DNA of 64,000 bases from assembly GCF_900172265.1 (NCBI RefSeq), contig NZ_FWFK01000005.1:341117-405116 (forward strand), read 5' to 3'. Each line of letters opens with the position of its first letter. Position 1 is the stretch's first letter. Source of the DNA: Roseivivax jejudonensis (GTDB taxonomy: Bacteria > Pseudomonadota > Alphaproteobacteria > Rhodobacterales > Rhodobacteraceae). A program made the position numbers and the translations under genes. Below the pieces are notes generated by a model. It made no database searches and was not told the origin of the DNA. It saw nothing but the letters and a program-made list of their open reading frames with translations. Below are positions 1 to 8,614 of this stretch, piece by piece.

Positions 1-84
1 GTCCAGCGAATAGTACGGGTCGTCGAACCGGCGCGAGACCGGGACGTCGCCGTCGCGCCACAGGGTCTCGGGCTGGTCGCTCAT
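1..84 (-). CDS. mnmD: MnmD-like tRNA methyltransferase, N-terminal fragment
   Basis: Only the first 28 codons are inside the window; the gene runs off the left edge. The reading frame opens with ATG at 84 and gives MSDQPETLWRDGDVPVSRRF followed by DDPYYSLD. That resembles the start of the methyltransferase half of MnmC, which finishes the mnm5s2U modification at the tRNA wobble position. It is divergent from an FAD oxidoreductase that resembles the other half of MnmC, which supports the call. The identification rests on a short stretch plus context, so it is moderate. Confidence 0.55.
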   Translation of the reverse strand, partial: MSDQPETLWRDGDVPVSRRFDDPYYSLD

Positions 85-132
85 GCTCCAAGCGCTTAGG
101 TCATGGCGCGGCAAAGCAAAAGGGGGCACGCG

Positions 133-1203
133 ATGGCGGCAATCGACGTGACGGTGCGCGGGGCGGGAATCTTCGGGCTTTCGGTGGCGTGGGCCTGCGC
201 GCGTCGGGGCGCGTCGGTTCGGGTGATCGATCCGCACGGCGTCGCGGCCGGCGCCTCGGGCGGGATCGTCGGCGCGCTGGCGCCGCACGTGCCCGAGACC
301 TGGAACGAGAAGAAGGCGTTCCAGCTCGACAGCCTGCTGGCGGCTGCCGCGTTCTGGGCCGAGGTGCGCGATGTCGGCGGCGCCGATCCGGGATACGGCC
401 GGCTGGGGCGGTTGCAGCCGGTCGAGGACGACGCAGGCCTGGAGCGGGCGCGGGAGCGCGCCGACGGGGCGGCCGGGCACTGGCGCGCGGCGGCCGAGTG
501 GCGGGTGATCCGGGCCGAGGCCGCCGGAACCTTTGCCCCGGTCACGCCGACCGGCTGGCTGGTACACGACACGCTGAGCGCGCGAATCCACCCGCGGCGG
601 GCCTGCGAGGCGCTGGCCGCGGCGTTGCGCGTGCGTGGCGTGGAGATCGTCGCAGATGCGTGCGAGTCGGGCGCCGTCGTCTGGGCGACGGGATGGCGCG
701 GGCTGTCCGAGATGACCGACGCCGCCGGGCGTCCGGCGGGCGCCGGCGTGAAGGGACAGGCGGCCCTGATACGCCACGACGCCGGCGCGGTGCCGCAGGT
801 TTTTGCCGACGGGCTGCACGTCGTGCCCCACGACGACGGAACGGTGGCGATCGGCTCGACCAGCGAGCGGACGTTCGACGCGCCGGACGCGACCGACGCG
901 CAGGTCGACGATCTCGTGGCACGGGCGGTCAGGGTGCTGCCGGTCCTGGCGGGCGCGGAGATCGTGGCCCGCTGGGCGGGCGTCCGGCCGCGGGCGCGCA
1001 GCCGCGCGCCGCTCCTCGGGCCCTGGCCCGGCCGACGGAATCACTTCGTCGCCAATGGCGGGTTCAAGATCGGCTTCGGCATGGCGCCGCGGGTGGGCGA
1101 CGTCATGGCCGACCTGGTGCTGGAGGCACGGGACGCGATCCCCGTGCCATTCCACGCCGAGGCGGCGCTCGGTCCGGGGTCGGCGCATGGCGTGCGAGGC
1201 TGA
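133..1203 (+). CDS. FAD-dependent oxidoreductase, MnmC C-terminal-like
   Basis: A 356-residue DAO-family flavoprotein. The dinucleotide-binding GAGIFG motif is at residues 10-15, followed by the acidic end of the second strand (VID). The C-terminal third has the WAGVRPRARS and FVANGGFKIGFG segments typical of this family. The start at 133 is preferred over an in-frame ATG at 103 because AAGGGGG sits just upstream and the protein then begins directly before the Rossmann strand. In MnmC this domain removes the carboxymethyl group from cmnm5U34. Divergence from the mnmD-like gene suggests that the bifunctional enzyme exists here as two genes. A generic amino-acid oxidase role is not excluded. 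Confidence 0.72.
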   Translation: MAAIDVTVRGAGIFGLSVAWACARRGASVRVIDPHGVAAGASGGIVGALAPHVPETWNEKKAFQLDSLLAAAAFWAEVRDVGGADPGYGRLGRLQPVEDDAGLERARERADGAAGHWRAAAEWRVIRAEAAGTFAPVTPTGWLVHDTLSARIHPRRACEALAAALRVRGVEIVADACESGAVVWATGWRGLSEMTDAAGRPAGAGVKGQAALIRHDAGAVPQVFADGLHVVPHDDGTVAIGSTSERTFDAPDATDAQVDDLVARAVRVLPVLAGAEIVARWAGVRPRARSRAPLLGPWPGRRNHFVANGGFKIGFGMAPRVGDVMADLVLEARDAIPVPFHAEAALGPGSAHGVRG

Positions 1204-1263
1204 CACACGCGCTTGAGGGCTTGCAGGCATGCACATTCTGTCGTTACCCTGCATAAAATCCGG

Positions 1264-1992
1264 ATGCGGGAGGCGACGGAGAGTTTGCAGGATATTGCAG
1301 AGGCATTGCGACTGGCCGTGTCGCTCGTCCTGTCGGGCGACGCCGATCTCGTCGAGATCGTTGTTCTGTCTCTGCGGGTGAGCCTGACGGCGACCGCGGT
1401 CGCCTGCGCGATCGGCCTGCCGCTGGGCGCGCTCGTGGCTGTGGCGCGCTTTCCCGGGCGCGGGACGGCTCTTGTCGTGATGAACGCCCTCATGGGTCTG
1501 CCGCCGGTCGTGGTCGGGCTGATCGTTTACCTGCATCTGTCGCGCGCCGGGCCGCTCGGCTTTCTCGGTCTGCTCTACACGCCGACCGCGATGATCGTGG
1601 CGCAGACGATCCTGATCGCACCGATCGTCGCGGCGTTGTCGCGGCAGGTGCTGGAGGATCTGCACGACGAGTATGCCGCGCAGTTCCGCTCGCTCTGCCT
1701 GACGCGGGCGCAGGTGGTGGGCGCGTTGCTGTGGGACGGGCGGTATGCGCTGATGACGGTGGCGCTGGCCGGGTTCGGTCGCGCGGTGGCCGAGGTCGGC
1801 GCGGTCATGATCGTCGGTGGCAACATCGATCACCTGACCCGCGTGATGACGACGGCCATCGCGCTCGAGACGTCGAAAGGGGCGTTGCCGATGGCGCTGG
1901 CGCTGGGAATCGTCCTGATGGCGCTCGCCCTCGGGGTGAACGCCGCCGTGCACGGGCTGCGTGCGAGCGCGGTGCGGCACGCCTATGTCTGA
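1264..1992 (+). CDS. tupB: Tungstate ABC transporter permease TupB
   Basis: A 242-residue inner-membrane permease with about five hydrophobic segments. It has the binding-protein-dependent transport signature near residues 170-195 (FGRAVAEVGAVMIVGGNI), the EAA-like loop that docks on the ATPase. The product would move tungstate delivered by TupA across the membrane. ATG 1264 is chosen; an upstream TTG (1213) and a downstream TTG (1285, after GGAGAG) are alternatives. The stop overlaps the tupC start by 8 bases (ATGTCTGA), so translation is probably coupled. Tungstate versus molybdate is decided by the neighbouring TupA rather than by this protein. Confidence 0.85.
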   Translation: MREATESLQDIAEALRLAVSLVLSGDADLVEIVVLSLRVSLTATAVACAIGLPLGALVAVARFPGRGTALVVMNALMGLPPVVVGLIVYLHLSRAGPLGFLGLLYTPTAMIVAQTILIAPIVAALSRQVLEDLHDEYAAQFRSLCLTRAQVVGALLWDGRYALMTVALAGFGRAVAEVGAVMIVGGNIDHLTRVMTTAIALETSKGALPMALALGIVLMALALGVNAAVHGLRASAVRHAYV

Positions 1993-2749
1993 CGCTGCGC
2001 TGCCCTTTCTCGGCGGGCGCGCCGGCGCGGCCGCATCGCCGCGGGCGCCGCTCCTGCCGATGCGCGCGCGGGGGCTGACGCTCCGGCGCGGCGGCGTCGC
2101 GGTGGTCGACAGGATCGACCTAGATCTCGGGTTGCGCGGCTGCACCGCGATTCTCGGGCCGAACGGCGCCGGCAAGAGCCTTCTGCTGCGCCTCCTGCAC
2201 GGACTCGAACCGCCTGAGGCCGGCGCCGTCACGTGGAACGGCGCGCCTGCGTCGCGCGAGGTAACGGCGCGCCAGGCGCTCGTCTTCCAGACGCCCGTCC
2301 TGTTGCGGCGGTCGGTCGGTGCCAATCTGGACTTCGTGCTTCGGGCGCGACGCCGCGACAGGGGACTGCGCGCCGCGCTGCTGGACCGGGTCGGACTGGG
2401 CGACAAGGCTGATCGGCCCGCCCGCCTGCTGTCCGGCGGCGAAAAGCAGCGCCTCGCGCTGGCCCGCGCGCTCGCGACCGGGCCGGACGTGTTGTTCCTC
2501 GACGAGCCGACGGCCAGCCTCGATCCCGGATCTGTGCTGATGATCGAACGGATCGTGCGCGAGGAAGCGGAGCGGGGCACGCGCCTCGTGATCGTCACGC
2601 ACGACGTGGCGCAGGCGCGGCGGCTCGCCGACGACGTCGTGTTCCTGCATCGGGGGCGCGTGATCGAGCACGCGCCGACCGACACCTTCTTTGCCGCTCC
2701 GGCGGCTGAGGCGGCCCGCGATTTCCTCGCCGGCCGCATCGTTCTCTGA
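1985..2749 (+). CDS. tupC: Tungstate ABC transporter ATP-binding protein TupC
   Basis: A 254-residue ABC ATPase. Walker A is GPNGAGKS (residues 58-65), the signature is LSGGEKQRLALARAL, Walker B is VLFLDEPTASLD, and the switch histidine follows in VIVTHD. It begins inside the 3' end of tupB and is followed 22 bases later by tupA, giving a B-C-A operon. It energises import of the oxyanion bound by TupA. The first 25 residues are Ala/Gly-rich and outside the conserved fold, so a slightly later start is possible. Confidence 0.88.
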   Translation: MSDAALPFLGGRAGAAASPRAPLLPMRARGLTLRRGGVAVVDRIDLDLGLRGCTAILGPNGAGKSLLLRLLHGLEPPEAGAVTWNGAPASREVTARQALVFQTPVLLRRSVGANLDFVLRARRRDRGLRAALLDRVGLGDKADRPARLLSGGEKQRLALARALATGPDVLFLDEPTASLDPGSVLMIERIVREEAERGTRLVIVTHDVAQARRLADDVVFLHRGRVIEHAPTDTFFAAPAAEAARDFLAGRIVL

Positions 2750-2771
2750 CCAGGAAGTGGATCGTCCCATC

Positions 2772-3602
2772 ATGGCATTTTCTCGCATCGCCCTCGTCTC
2801 GACACTCGCGCTCGCCGCCGGAGCGGCGGTCGCGCAATCGGACTCGATCCTCGTGCAGTCGACGACCTCGACGGCCAATTCGGGGCTTTACGATTACCTG
2901 CTGCCAGCCTTCGAGTCGGAGAGCGGGATCACCGTCAACGTCGTCGCGGTCGGCACCGGGCAGGCCATCGAGAACGCGCGCAACTGCGACGGCGACGTGC
3001 TGCTCGTGCATGCCAAGCCGGCCGAAGAAGCCTTCGTCGCCGATGGCTACGGCACCGCGCGCACAGACCTGATGTACAATGACTTCGTCATCGTCGGGCC
3101 GCAGGGCGATCCCGCCGGGATCGCCGGAACCGAGGACGCGCAGGCAGCGCTCAGCGCGATCGCGGAGGCCGAGGCGCCCTTCGCCTCGCGGGGCGACGAC
3201 AGCGGCACTCACAAGAAGGAACTGTCGCTCTGGTCCGGAACGGAGGTGGATCCGGCGTCCGGATCGGGCGCCTGGTACCGCGAGACCGGGTCGGGGATGG
3301 GCGCGACGCTCAACGCCGGCATCGGCATGGGCGCCTACGTCATGACGGATCGCGCCACGTGGATCAGCTTCGAGAACAAGCAGGATTACGAGATCGCTGT
3401 CGAGGGCGACGAGGACCTGTTCAACCAGTACGGCGTGATCCCGGTCAGCCCGGAGGCGTGCCCGAGCGTCAACGCGGAGGGGGCGCAGGCCTTTGCCGAC
3501 TGGTTGGTGTCGGAGGCCGGCCAGGACGCGATCGCCGCCTACGAGGTCGACGGCCAGCAGCTGTTCTTCCCGAACGCGCCGCGCGAGGGCACCGACGGCT
3601 GA
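2772..3602 (+). CDS. tupA: Tungstate-binding periplasmic protein TupA
   Basis: A 276-residue exported binding protein with a Sec signal peptide (cleavage near AVA-Q, residues 20-22). It is followed by the TupA hallmark TTSTANSGL (31-39), whose Ser/Thr residues contact the oxyanion. Later conserved blocks are VGTGQAIENARNCDGDVLLVH and FASRGDDSGTHKKE. The ATG at 2772 has AGGAAG 14 bases upstream. It ends the tup operon and is followed by a strong bidirectional terminator. TupA proteins usually prefer tungstate over molybdate; the cell would use it for tungsten or molybdenum enzymes. Confidence 0.9.
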   Translation: MAFSRIALVSTLALAAGAAVAQSDSILVQSTTSTANSGLYDYLLPAFESESGITVNVVAVGTGQAIENARNCDGDVLLVHAKPAEEAFVADGYGTARTDLMYNDFVIVGPQGDPAGIAGTEDAQAALSAIAEAEAPFASRGDDSGTHKKELSLWSGTEVDPASGSGAWYRETGSGMGATLNAGIGMGAYVMTDRATWISFENKQDYEIAVEGDEDLFNQYGVIPVSPEACPSVNAEGAQAFADWLVSEAGQDAIAAYEVDGQQLFFPNAPREGTDG

Positions 3603-3651
3603 GGCGGCCTGCGGCGGCGCGTCCCGAGCGGTACCGTGCCGGGTGAAACGA

Positions 3652-3680
3652 AAAGGGGCGGGCCATCGGCCCGCCCCTTT
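3652..3680. terminator. Bidirectional rho-independent terminator
   Basis: A perfect 13-bp stem (AAAGGGGCGGGCC / GGCCCGCCCCTTT) with a three-base ATC loop, flanked by A and T runs. It lies between the converging tupA and pqiC genes and can serve both. Confidence 0.85.
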
Positions 3681-3703
3681 GCATTTGATCGCCGCTCGAG
3701 GTG

Positions 3704-4261
3704 TCAGAGACCGCGGCGGGCGATCGTTTCGGCAAGCCGGGTGACCGCCGCGCTGCGTGCCGCGGCGATGGTCGCGGCGCCGGCGCCCTCGGGGATCGGC
3801 ACCTCGATCGAAAACGCGCCGGACTGGTCGCGTCCGCCTGCATCGGGCGCGACGAAGAACTGCCCCGACAGCCGGAACGCCCCTTCCGCGGTCGCCAGCA
3901 TGTCTTCGAGCCGCACATCCACCTTGGCGGCGGCGTAGTCGCGGAACGGCCAGGGTTCCGGCGCCGCCTGCGCGCCGGTGATCGCCGACAGGTCGCGGGC
4001 CAGCTGTAGCGTCATCGCGCGCCCCGGATCGTCGGCCCAGAGCGGGCCGAGCGGGGCCAGTGCGCCGCCCGGCGCCGCGACGTAGATATCCTCGGACGCG
4101 GCGTAGGTCGGCAATTGCACCTCGACCACCTCGAGCGTCGGATAGGCCGATGCGACCCGTGCGGTCGGCTGCGACGGCGGGGTCGCGTAGCGGGTATCGC
4201 CGGCGCCGCAGGCGGCAAGTGTCGCAAGCGCGCCGGCCGCAATGAGTATCTTGAAGGTCAT
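3704..4261 (-). CDS. pqiC: PqiC-like outer-membrane lipoprotein of the Pqi system
   Basis: A 185-residue lipoprotein. The signal peptide ends in a lipobox (LAACG) with the lipidated Cys near residue 18, and the mature part matches the ABC-type transport auxiliary (PqiC/YmbA) family. PqiC anchors the PqiB tunnel at the outer membrane in the MCE lipid-transport pathway. ATG 4261 is preferred because the hydrophobic signal begins directly there; GTG 4270, which overlaps the pqiB stop as GTGA, is an alternative. It is the last gene of the pqiA-pqiA-pqiB-pqiC operon. Confidence 0.8.
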   Translation of the reverse strand: MTFKILIAAGALATLAACGAGDTRYATPPSQPTARVASAYPTLEVVEVQLPTYAASEDIYVAAPGGALAPLGPLWADDPGRAMTLQLARDLSAITGAQAAPEPWPFRDYAAAKVDVRLEDMLATAEGAFRLSGQFFVAPDAGGRDQSGAFSIEVPIPEGAGAATIAAARSAAVTRLAETIARRGL

Positions 4262-4266
4262 GTCTT

Positions 4267-7098
4267 TCACCGTCCCAGGATGAGCGAGTTCGGATTGCGT
4301 TCGATGGTGCGCGCCAACCGTTCCACCGCTTCGGCGGCTTCGGTCACCTGCCGGATCGCGGCGCGCGTGTCACGCGTGAAGGGCGCGTCGTCCTCGTAGG
4401 TGCCGAGTGTCGCGCCCGCCTGCGTGGCCAGCGTGCGCAGTTGCGCCGACAGGGCGGGAAGCGTCTCGCTCGCGTCGCGGATGGCCTGCGCAGCCCCGCG
4501 TGCCGAGGCGAGCGTCGCGTTTGCGTTCTCGACAAGTCCACCCTCGCGCAGTTCGGCCAGCGTCGCGCGCAGATCTTCGAGCGCGGCGTTCAACTCGCCC
4601 GGCAGCGCGCGGGTGCTCTCCTGATCGACCAGCGCGTCGGCTGAGTTCACAAGGTCGTTTATGTCGGCGGTCAGCTGGTCGATCGGCACTTCGCCGGCGC
4701 GCTCGACGATGCCGCGCGCCTCGTCGACGATCGCCGGAAGGCCGTCGGCCGCCGTCTGCACGTCCTCGACTGCCTGGACGAGCTTGCCCACTGCATCCTG
4801 GGTCTCGACTTCGGCGAGGAGGCGGTTGAGCGTCTCGCTGGCGCTTTCGAGCTGCGTCACGAGGCCGCCGACCTGTCCGGGCAGTCCCTGGACCTCCTGG
4901 CTCTCTACGACGCCGCGCGCCGCGGCCAGCGTGCCGCGCAGTTCGGCCGGAACCCCCTGCACGTCTTCGCTGCCGACCAGCGTGTCGATCTGAGCGAGAA
5001 GCGACTGTGCCGCCCGCAGCAGGTCCGACACCTGGGCCGAGATCTGGTCGAACTGCACGTCGTTGGCCCCGGCGATCACCTCCTCGGTCTGGTCGAGGAG
5101 GGCGGGCAAGCGATCCGCCGCCCGTCCGACGGAGGCCACCGCCTCGGTCAGCGTCGCAGCCGTGTTCTGCTCTTCGATGGTGCCGACCACGCTATCGAGC
5201 GTGGAGGCGGTCGATTGCAGCTCGGTCAGAAGCGTGGTGACCTCGGCCGGCAGGCCCTGGACGTCCTCGCTCTCGACCACGCCGCGCGCGGAGGACAGAA
5301 GGCCGCGCAGTTCCGTCGGCACGCCGCGCACATCCTCGCTGGCGATCAGGGTCTCGGTCTCGCCGACGAGGGTCTGCGCCGCGGCGAGGAGGGTCGAGAC
5401 TTCCTGCGACAGCTCCTGAAGCGGCACGCCGTTGGCGTTCTCGAGCAGCGCCTCGGCGTCCTCGAGAAGCGTTGGCAGCTCTTCGGCGGCCGTCCCGAGC
5501 GTGGAGATCGCCGCGGTCAGTTCGCCGACCGTGTCCTGCTCCTCGATGCGTTCGACCACGCCGTTGAGCGTGTCCGTGGTCCCCTGAAGCTGGGCAATCA
5601 ACGCCGACACCTGTTCCGGGATGCCCTGGACTTCGTCGCTCTCGGTCAGGCCACGCACCGCCGCAAGGATGCCGCGCAGTTCGGACGGGCTTTCCTGCAG
5701 GTCGTCGCTGCCGATCAGGGCGGTGGTCTGGTTCATCAGGTCGATCGCCGACTGCATCACCTCCTCGATCGGCAGGTCCGCGACCCGTTGCAGCGCGCCC
5801 TGCGCCGTCGCCGTGACATCGGTGATGTTGGCCGCCGCGGTCGGCAGCTGCGGATAGGGGTCCGCATCCGAATCGAGCGTGCCCGGCGGCGGGGTGTCGA
5901 CGTCGGCCAGCTCGATCTTGAGCCCGCCGGTCAGGATGGACGCGTTTGTCAGACGCGCGCGCAGCCCGTTATCGATCCGGTTCTCCAGGTAGTCGAAGAG
6001 CGTTTCCTGATCGGCGCCTTCCTCCAGCCCGAACCGGCCGGGATTGAGCCTCGCGGTCACCAGCAGGCGCACCTCGTCGTCGCCGAAGCGCTCGGGATCG
6101 ACGAGACCGGTCAGGCTCGCGACCTCGCCCACGCGGAGACCGCCAAGCTCGATCGCCGCGCCGGCGGACAGGCCCGCGATATTCTCCTCGAACACCATCG
6201 TCACGTCCACGGCCTCGCCGTCGCCTTCCACGAGGAAGTCGTCGCGCGCGGTGTCCTCGTCGGGAAAGAGCTCGTACTCGGCCCCGCTCTCGATCGGCTG
6301 GCCGCCGGATCCGAGCGTCTCGAACGTCACCCCGCCCGAGATCAGCGAGGCGAAGGAGGTGAAGTTCAGCCGGGCACCCGACGCGCCGAGCGAGAAGGAG
6401 AAACCCGAGATGTCCCAGAACCGCGTCTGCGTCGTCACCAGATCGGCGTAGTCGGCGTAGATCACAGCGTCGGCGCGCACCGCCGCGCCGTTGGCGTCGA
6501 TTTCGGCCGCGTCGACCATGCCGACCTCGACGCCCTTGTAGATGATCGGGGTCTTGGACGTCGGCAGGCTTTCGGGCGAGGTGATGACAAACTCCGTGCC
6601 CTCGTCACCCGAGCCGATGAGCGGCGCGCTCGCGAGCCCGTCGAAGTCGCTCCGGAACGCGCCGGGCGTGTTGTCCCACGCGCCCTGCACGTAGACGCCC
6701 GAGAGGACGGTATCGAGACCGGAGACGCCGCGTGCGCTGACTTCGGGGCGCACCACCCAGAATCGCGCGTCCTCGTCGATATACTCGGCCATCTCCTGTT
6801 CGACCCGGATCGACACCACGACCTGTTCGAGATTGTCGTCGAAGCCGACCTCCTCGACGAGGCCGACGCCGATGTCGCGGTACCGCAACTCGGTCTCGTC
6901 CGCGGTGATGCCGGCCGCGTTCTCGAACGCGACCTCGATGAGCGGTCCCTGCCCCGCGTAGTTGTTGTAGGCGGCGGCGAGCGCGATCACGAGCGCGGCG
7001 ATCGGGATCAGCCAGATGATCGAGACCTTGCTCCAGAGGCTGCGCTTCTCGGGCTCGAGAGGGACCTCGCCCAGCTCGCGGGTGTCGTCGTCGGTCAC
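4267..7098 (-). CDS. pqiB: PqiB-like MCE-domain tunnel protein with repeated C-terminal tail
   Basis: A 943-residue protein: a cytoplasmic N terminus, one membrane helix (residues 25-44), then three MCE/MlaD units (about 50-140, 165-262 and 298-402). A long alanine/leucine-rich helical tail fills the rest. E. coli PqiB is about 545 residues; the extra length is the tail, which holds three consecutive ~123-residue repeats (464-586, 587-709, 710-825) and a partial fourth. PqiB forms a periplasm-spanning lipid conduit, so the tail may lengthen the helical needle. It starts with GTG two bases after the pqiA stop, with AGGA upstream. The PqiB family call is firm; tail function is inferred. Confidence 0.88.
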   Translation of the reverse strand: MTDDDTRELGEVPLEPEKRSLWSKVSIIWLIPIAALVIALAAAYNNYAGQGPLIEVAFENAAGITADETELRYRDIGVGLVEEVGFDDNLEQVVVSIRVEQEMAEYIDEDARFWVVRPEVSARGVSGLDTVLSGVYVQGAWDNTPGAFRSDFDGLASAPLIGSGDEGTEFVITSPESLPTSKTPIIYKGVEVGMVDAAEIDANGAAVRADAVIYADYADLVTTQTRFWDISGFSFSLGASGARLNFTSFASLISGGVTFETLGSGGQPIESGAEYELFPDEDTARDDFLVEGDGEAVDVTMVFEENIAGLSAGAAIELGGLRVGEVASLTGLVDPERFGDDEVRLLVTARLNPGRFGLEEGADQETLFDYLENRIDNGLRARLTNASILTGGLKIELADVDTPPPGTLDSDADPYPQLPTAAANITDVTATAQGALQRVADLPIEEVMQSAIDLMNQTTALIGSDDLQESPSELRGILAAVRGLTESDEVQGIPEQVSALIAQLQGTTDTLNGVVERIEEQDTVGELTAAISTLGTAAEELPTLLEDAEALLENANGVPLQELSQEVSTLLAAAQTLVGETETLIASEDVRGVPTELRGLLSSARGVVESEDVQGLPAEVTTLLTELQSTASTLDSVVGTIEEQNTAATLTEAVASVGRAADRLPALLDQTEEVIAGANDVQFDQISAQVSDLLRAAQSLLAQIDTLVGSEDVQGVPAELRGTLAAARGVVESQEVQGLPGQVGGLVTQLESASETLNRLLAEVETQDAVGKLVQAVEDVQTAADGLPAIVDEARGIVERAGEVPIDQLTADINDLVNSADALVDQESTRALPGELNAALEDLRATLAELREGGLVENANATLASARGAAQAIRDASETLPALSAQLRTLATQAGATLGTYEDDAPFTRDTRAAIRQVTEAAEAVERLARTIERNPNSLILGR
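4624..5709 (-). repeat. Three 369-bp tandem repeats inside pqiB
   Basis: The encoded units begin at SDDLQES (residue 464), SEDVRGV (587) and SEDVQGV (710) and align without gaps over 123 residues for the first two. The third is about 116 residues, and a partial fourth starts at QESTRALPGEL. Each unit itself starts with two related ~22-residue motifs of the form SEDVxGxPxEL. Confidence 0.85.
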
Positions 7099-7100
7099 TG

Positions 7101-7757
7101 TCAGTCGTCCTTTTTATGTCGTGCGGCGATCCGGCGGGCGCGGGCCTTGTCCCAGATCAAGCGCGAGTCGAAGCTCTGCGCCGAAAGCATCGTGAAGATC
7201 ACCGAGAGCGCGAAGGTCAGCGCGGCCGGTCCCGGATGGATCGACGCGACCGAGCTGAGCTGTACCAATGCGGAGAGGATCGCCACCACGAAGACGTCGA
7301 TCATCGACCAGCGACCGATGAACTCGACGATCTCGTAAAGGTGCTGCCGCTTTTCGGGCGGCACACCCGAGCCGCGGCGCGCAGTGACGGCAAGGAACGC
7401 GATGGCGATGAACTTGCCGACCGGGATGAGTACGCTGGCGATGAGGATGATCGCGGCGATCCCGTAGGAGCCGTGGTTCGCGATTTCGACCGCGCCGCCG
7501 ACGATGGTGCTCGCCGACTCGTGGGTCAGGGTGTCGGTCACCAGCATCGGGTAGATGTTCGCCGGAATGTAGCAGGTCATGCCAGCGATCCACCACGCCC
7601 AGACCCGCTGGATGCTGCCCGCGTCGCGCGACATCAGCCGCGAACCGCAGCGCTCGCAGCGGTCATGGTCGGGCGTCCAGACGCGCGCGCAGTTGCGGCA
7701 GGCAACGAGGCCGGCCTCGCGCGCGGTCAGTCGCGGGGCGTTTCGAGCGATTTCCAT
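7101..7757 (-). CDS. Paraquat-inducible protein A, second half (PqiA domain)
   Basis: A 218-residue membrane protein of the ParaqA family. It opens with a zinc-ribbon-like pair of CxxC motifs (CRNC near residue 20, CERC near 36) and has four hydrophobic helices; the first contains the family pattern IPANIYPML. E. coli PqiA carries two such modules in one chain; here the second is a separate gene. Its ATG (7757) lies 31 bases inside the preceding pqiA gene in another frame, so the two are probably translationally coupled. PqiA partners PqiB in lipid transport and envelope-stress resistance. Confidence 0.85.
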   Translation of the reverse strand: MEIARNAPRLTAREAGLVACRNCARVWTPDHDRCERCGSRLMSRDAGSIQRVWAWWIAGMTCYIPANIYPMLVTDTLTHESASTIVGGAVEIANHGSYGIAAIILIASVLIPVGKFIAIAFLAVTARRGSGVPPEKRQHLYEIVEFIGRWSMIDVFVVAILSALVQLSSVASIHPGPAALTFALSVIFTMLSAQSFDSRLIWDKARARRIAARHKKDD

Positions 7758-8377
7758 ACGGACCAGGTGCAGAGGTAGTTGTCGTTGAACAGGACGATCA
7801 CGACGAGGGCCGAGAACATCCAGAAGGCGGGGCCGAAGCCGATCTGCGCGAGATCGGCGACCTTGACCAGCGCCACGGCGCAGCCGATCGCAAAGATCTC
7901 GGCCATCGCCCAGGGCTTGAGGTCCTGGCTCCAGCGGAAGAAGCGCCGGGCCTGCGGCCATGGCGGGCGGTCGAACACCACCGGGGTCAGCACGTAGAGG
8001 ATCAGGATCATCCGGATCAGCGGCACGATCACGATCATGAAAAGTGTTGCGAGGCCGAGAATGGCCATCGGCCCGGACGAGAACGCTGTCGCCGTGTCGA
8101 TGATCGACGCGCGGTTGCCGAGGCCGAGCCGGTGGATCTCGAGGAACGGAAAGAACACCGCCGAGATCACGAGGATCAGAACCGCGACGGTCAGGGCGAT
8201 GATCCGCAGGCCTGCACGTCGTTTTGGCGCGATCAGCACCGTGTGACACCGGTCGCATACGGCGCGGCCGCCCGTCTCCGGCATGCGCGCGACATAGAGC
8301 GCATCGCACGACGGACAGGCGATCAGGTCTTCGAGCGGGCGACCGAGCGCGGTCGCGCCGGCTGTCACTTCCGTCAT
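7727..8377 (-). CDS. Paraquat-inducible protein A, first half (PqiA domain)
   Basis: A 216-residue ParaqA-family protein, first gene of the leftward pqi operon. CPSC and CDRC motifs form a probable zinc ribbon at about residues 21-45, followed by four membrane helices with the family pattern FFPFLEIHRLGLGN. ATG 8377 is preceded by a strong GGAGGAA ribosome site. Together with the next gene it supplies the two modules found in one PqiA chain elsewhere. Either a split PqiA or a heterodimer is implied; nothing indicates a frameshift, because both genes have their own starts and complete domains. Confidence 0.85.
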   Translation of the reverse strand: MTEVTAGATALGRPLEDLIACPSCDALYVARMPETGGRAVCDRCHTVLIAPKRRAGLRIIALTVAVLILVISAVFFPFLEIHRLGLGNRASIIDTATAFSSGPMAILGLATLFMIVIVPLIRMILILYVLTPVVFDRPPWPQARRFFRWSQDLKPWAMAEIFAIGCAVALVKVADLAQIGFGPAFWMFSALVVIVLFNDNYLCTWSVWKSLETPRD

Positions 8378-8511
8378 CGGCAGCGTTCCTCCAGCATCAC
8401 GCGAGTTTTGGTAGTCTTGGCGCGAATGTCCACCCGACAGGCCAGATCGCAAGCGCCTCGAGGCATGCGAACCTGTCGTGAAAGCACTGCTACCGACCAT
8501 GCACGCATCCA

Positions 8512-8538
8512 GCGCCCGCGCGGTTTCGCCGCGGGCGC
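8512..8538. terminator. GC hairpin between Gfo/Idh and pqi genes
   Basis: A perfect 9-bp inverted repeat (GCGCCCGCG / CGCGGGCGC) with a 9-base loop, about 75 bases beyond the stop of the leftward Gfo/Idh gene. No T-run follows, so termination is only suggested. Confidence 0.3.
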
Positions 8539-8614
8539 GCGTGCCTGTATCGCGCGCGACAAGGCGGGCGCTGTATCGCGTGGGACATGGCGGGCGCGGC
8601 GCCCCCTGCCGCTG

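Noticed and set aside
5215..7338. A 2.1-kb open frame on the plus strand across pqiB
   Set aside because: It mirrors the pqiB reading frame in GC-rich DNA, is extremely Arg/Asp/His-rich without any family motif, and pqiB is unambiguous.
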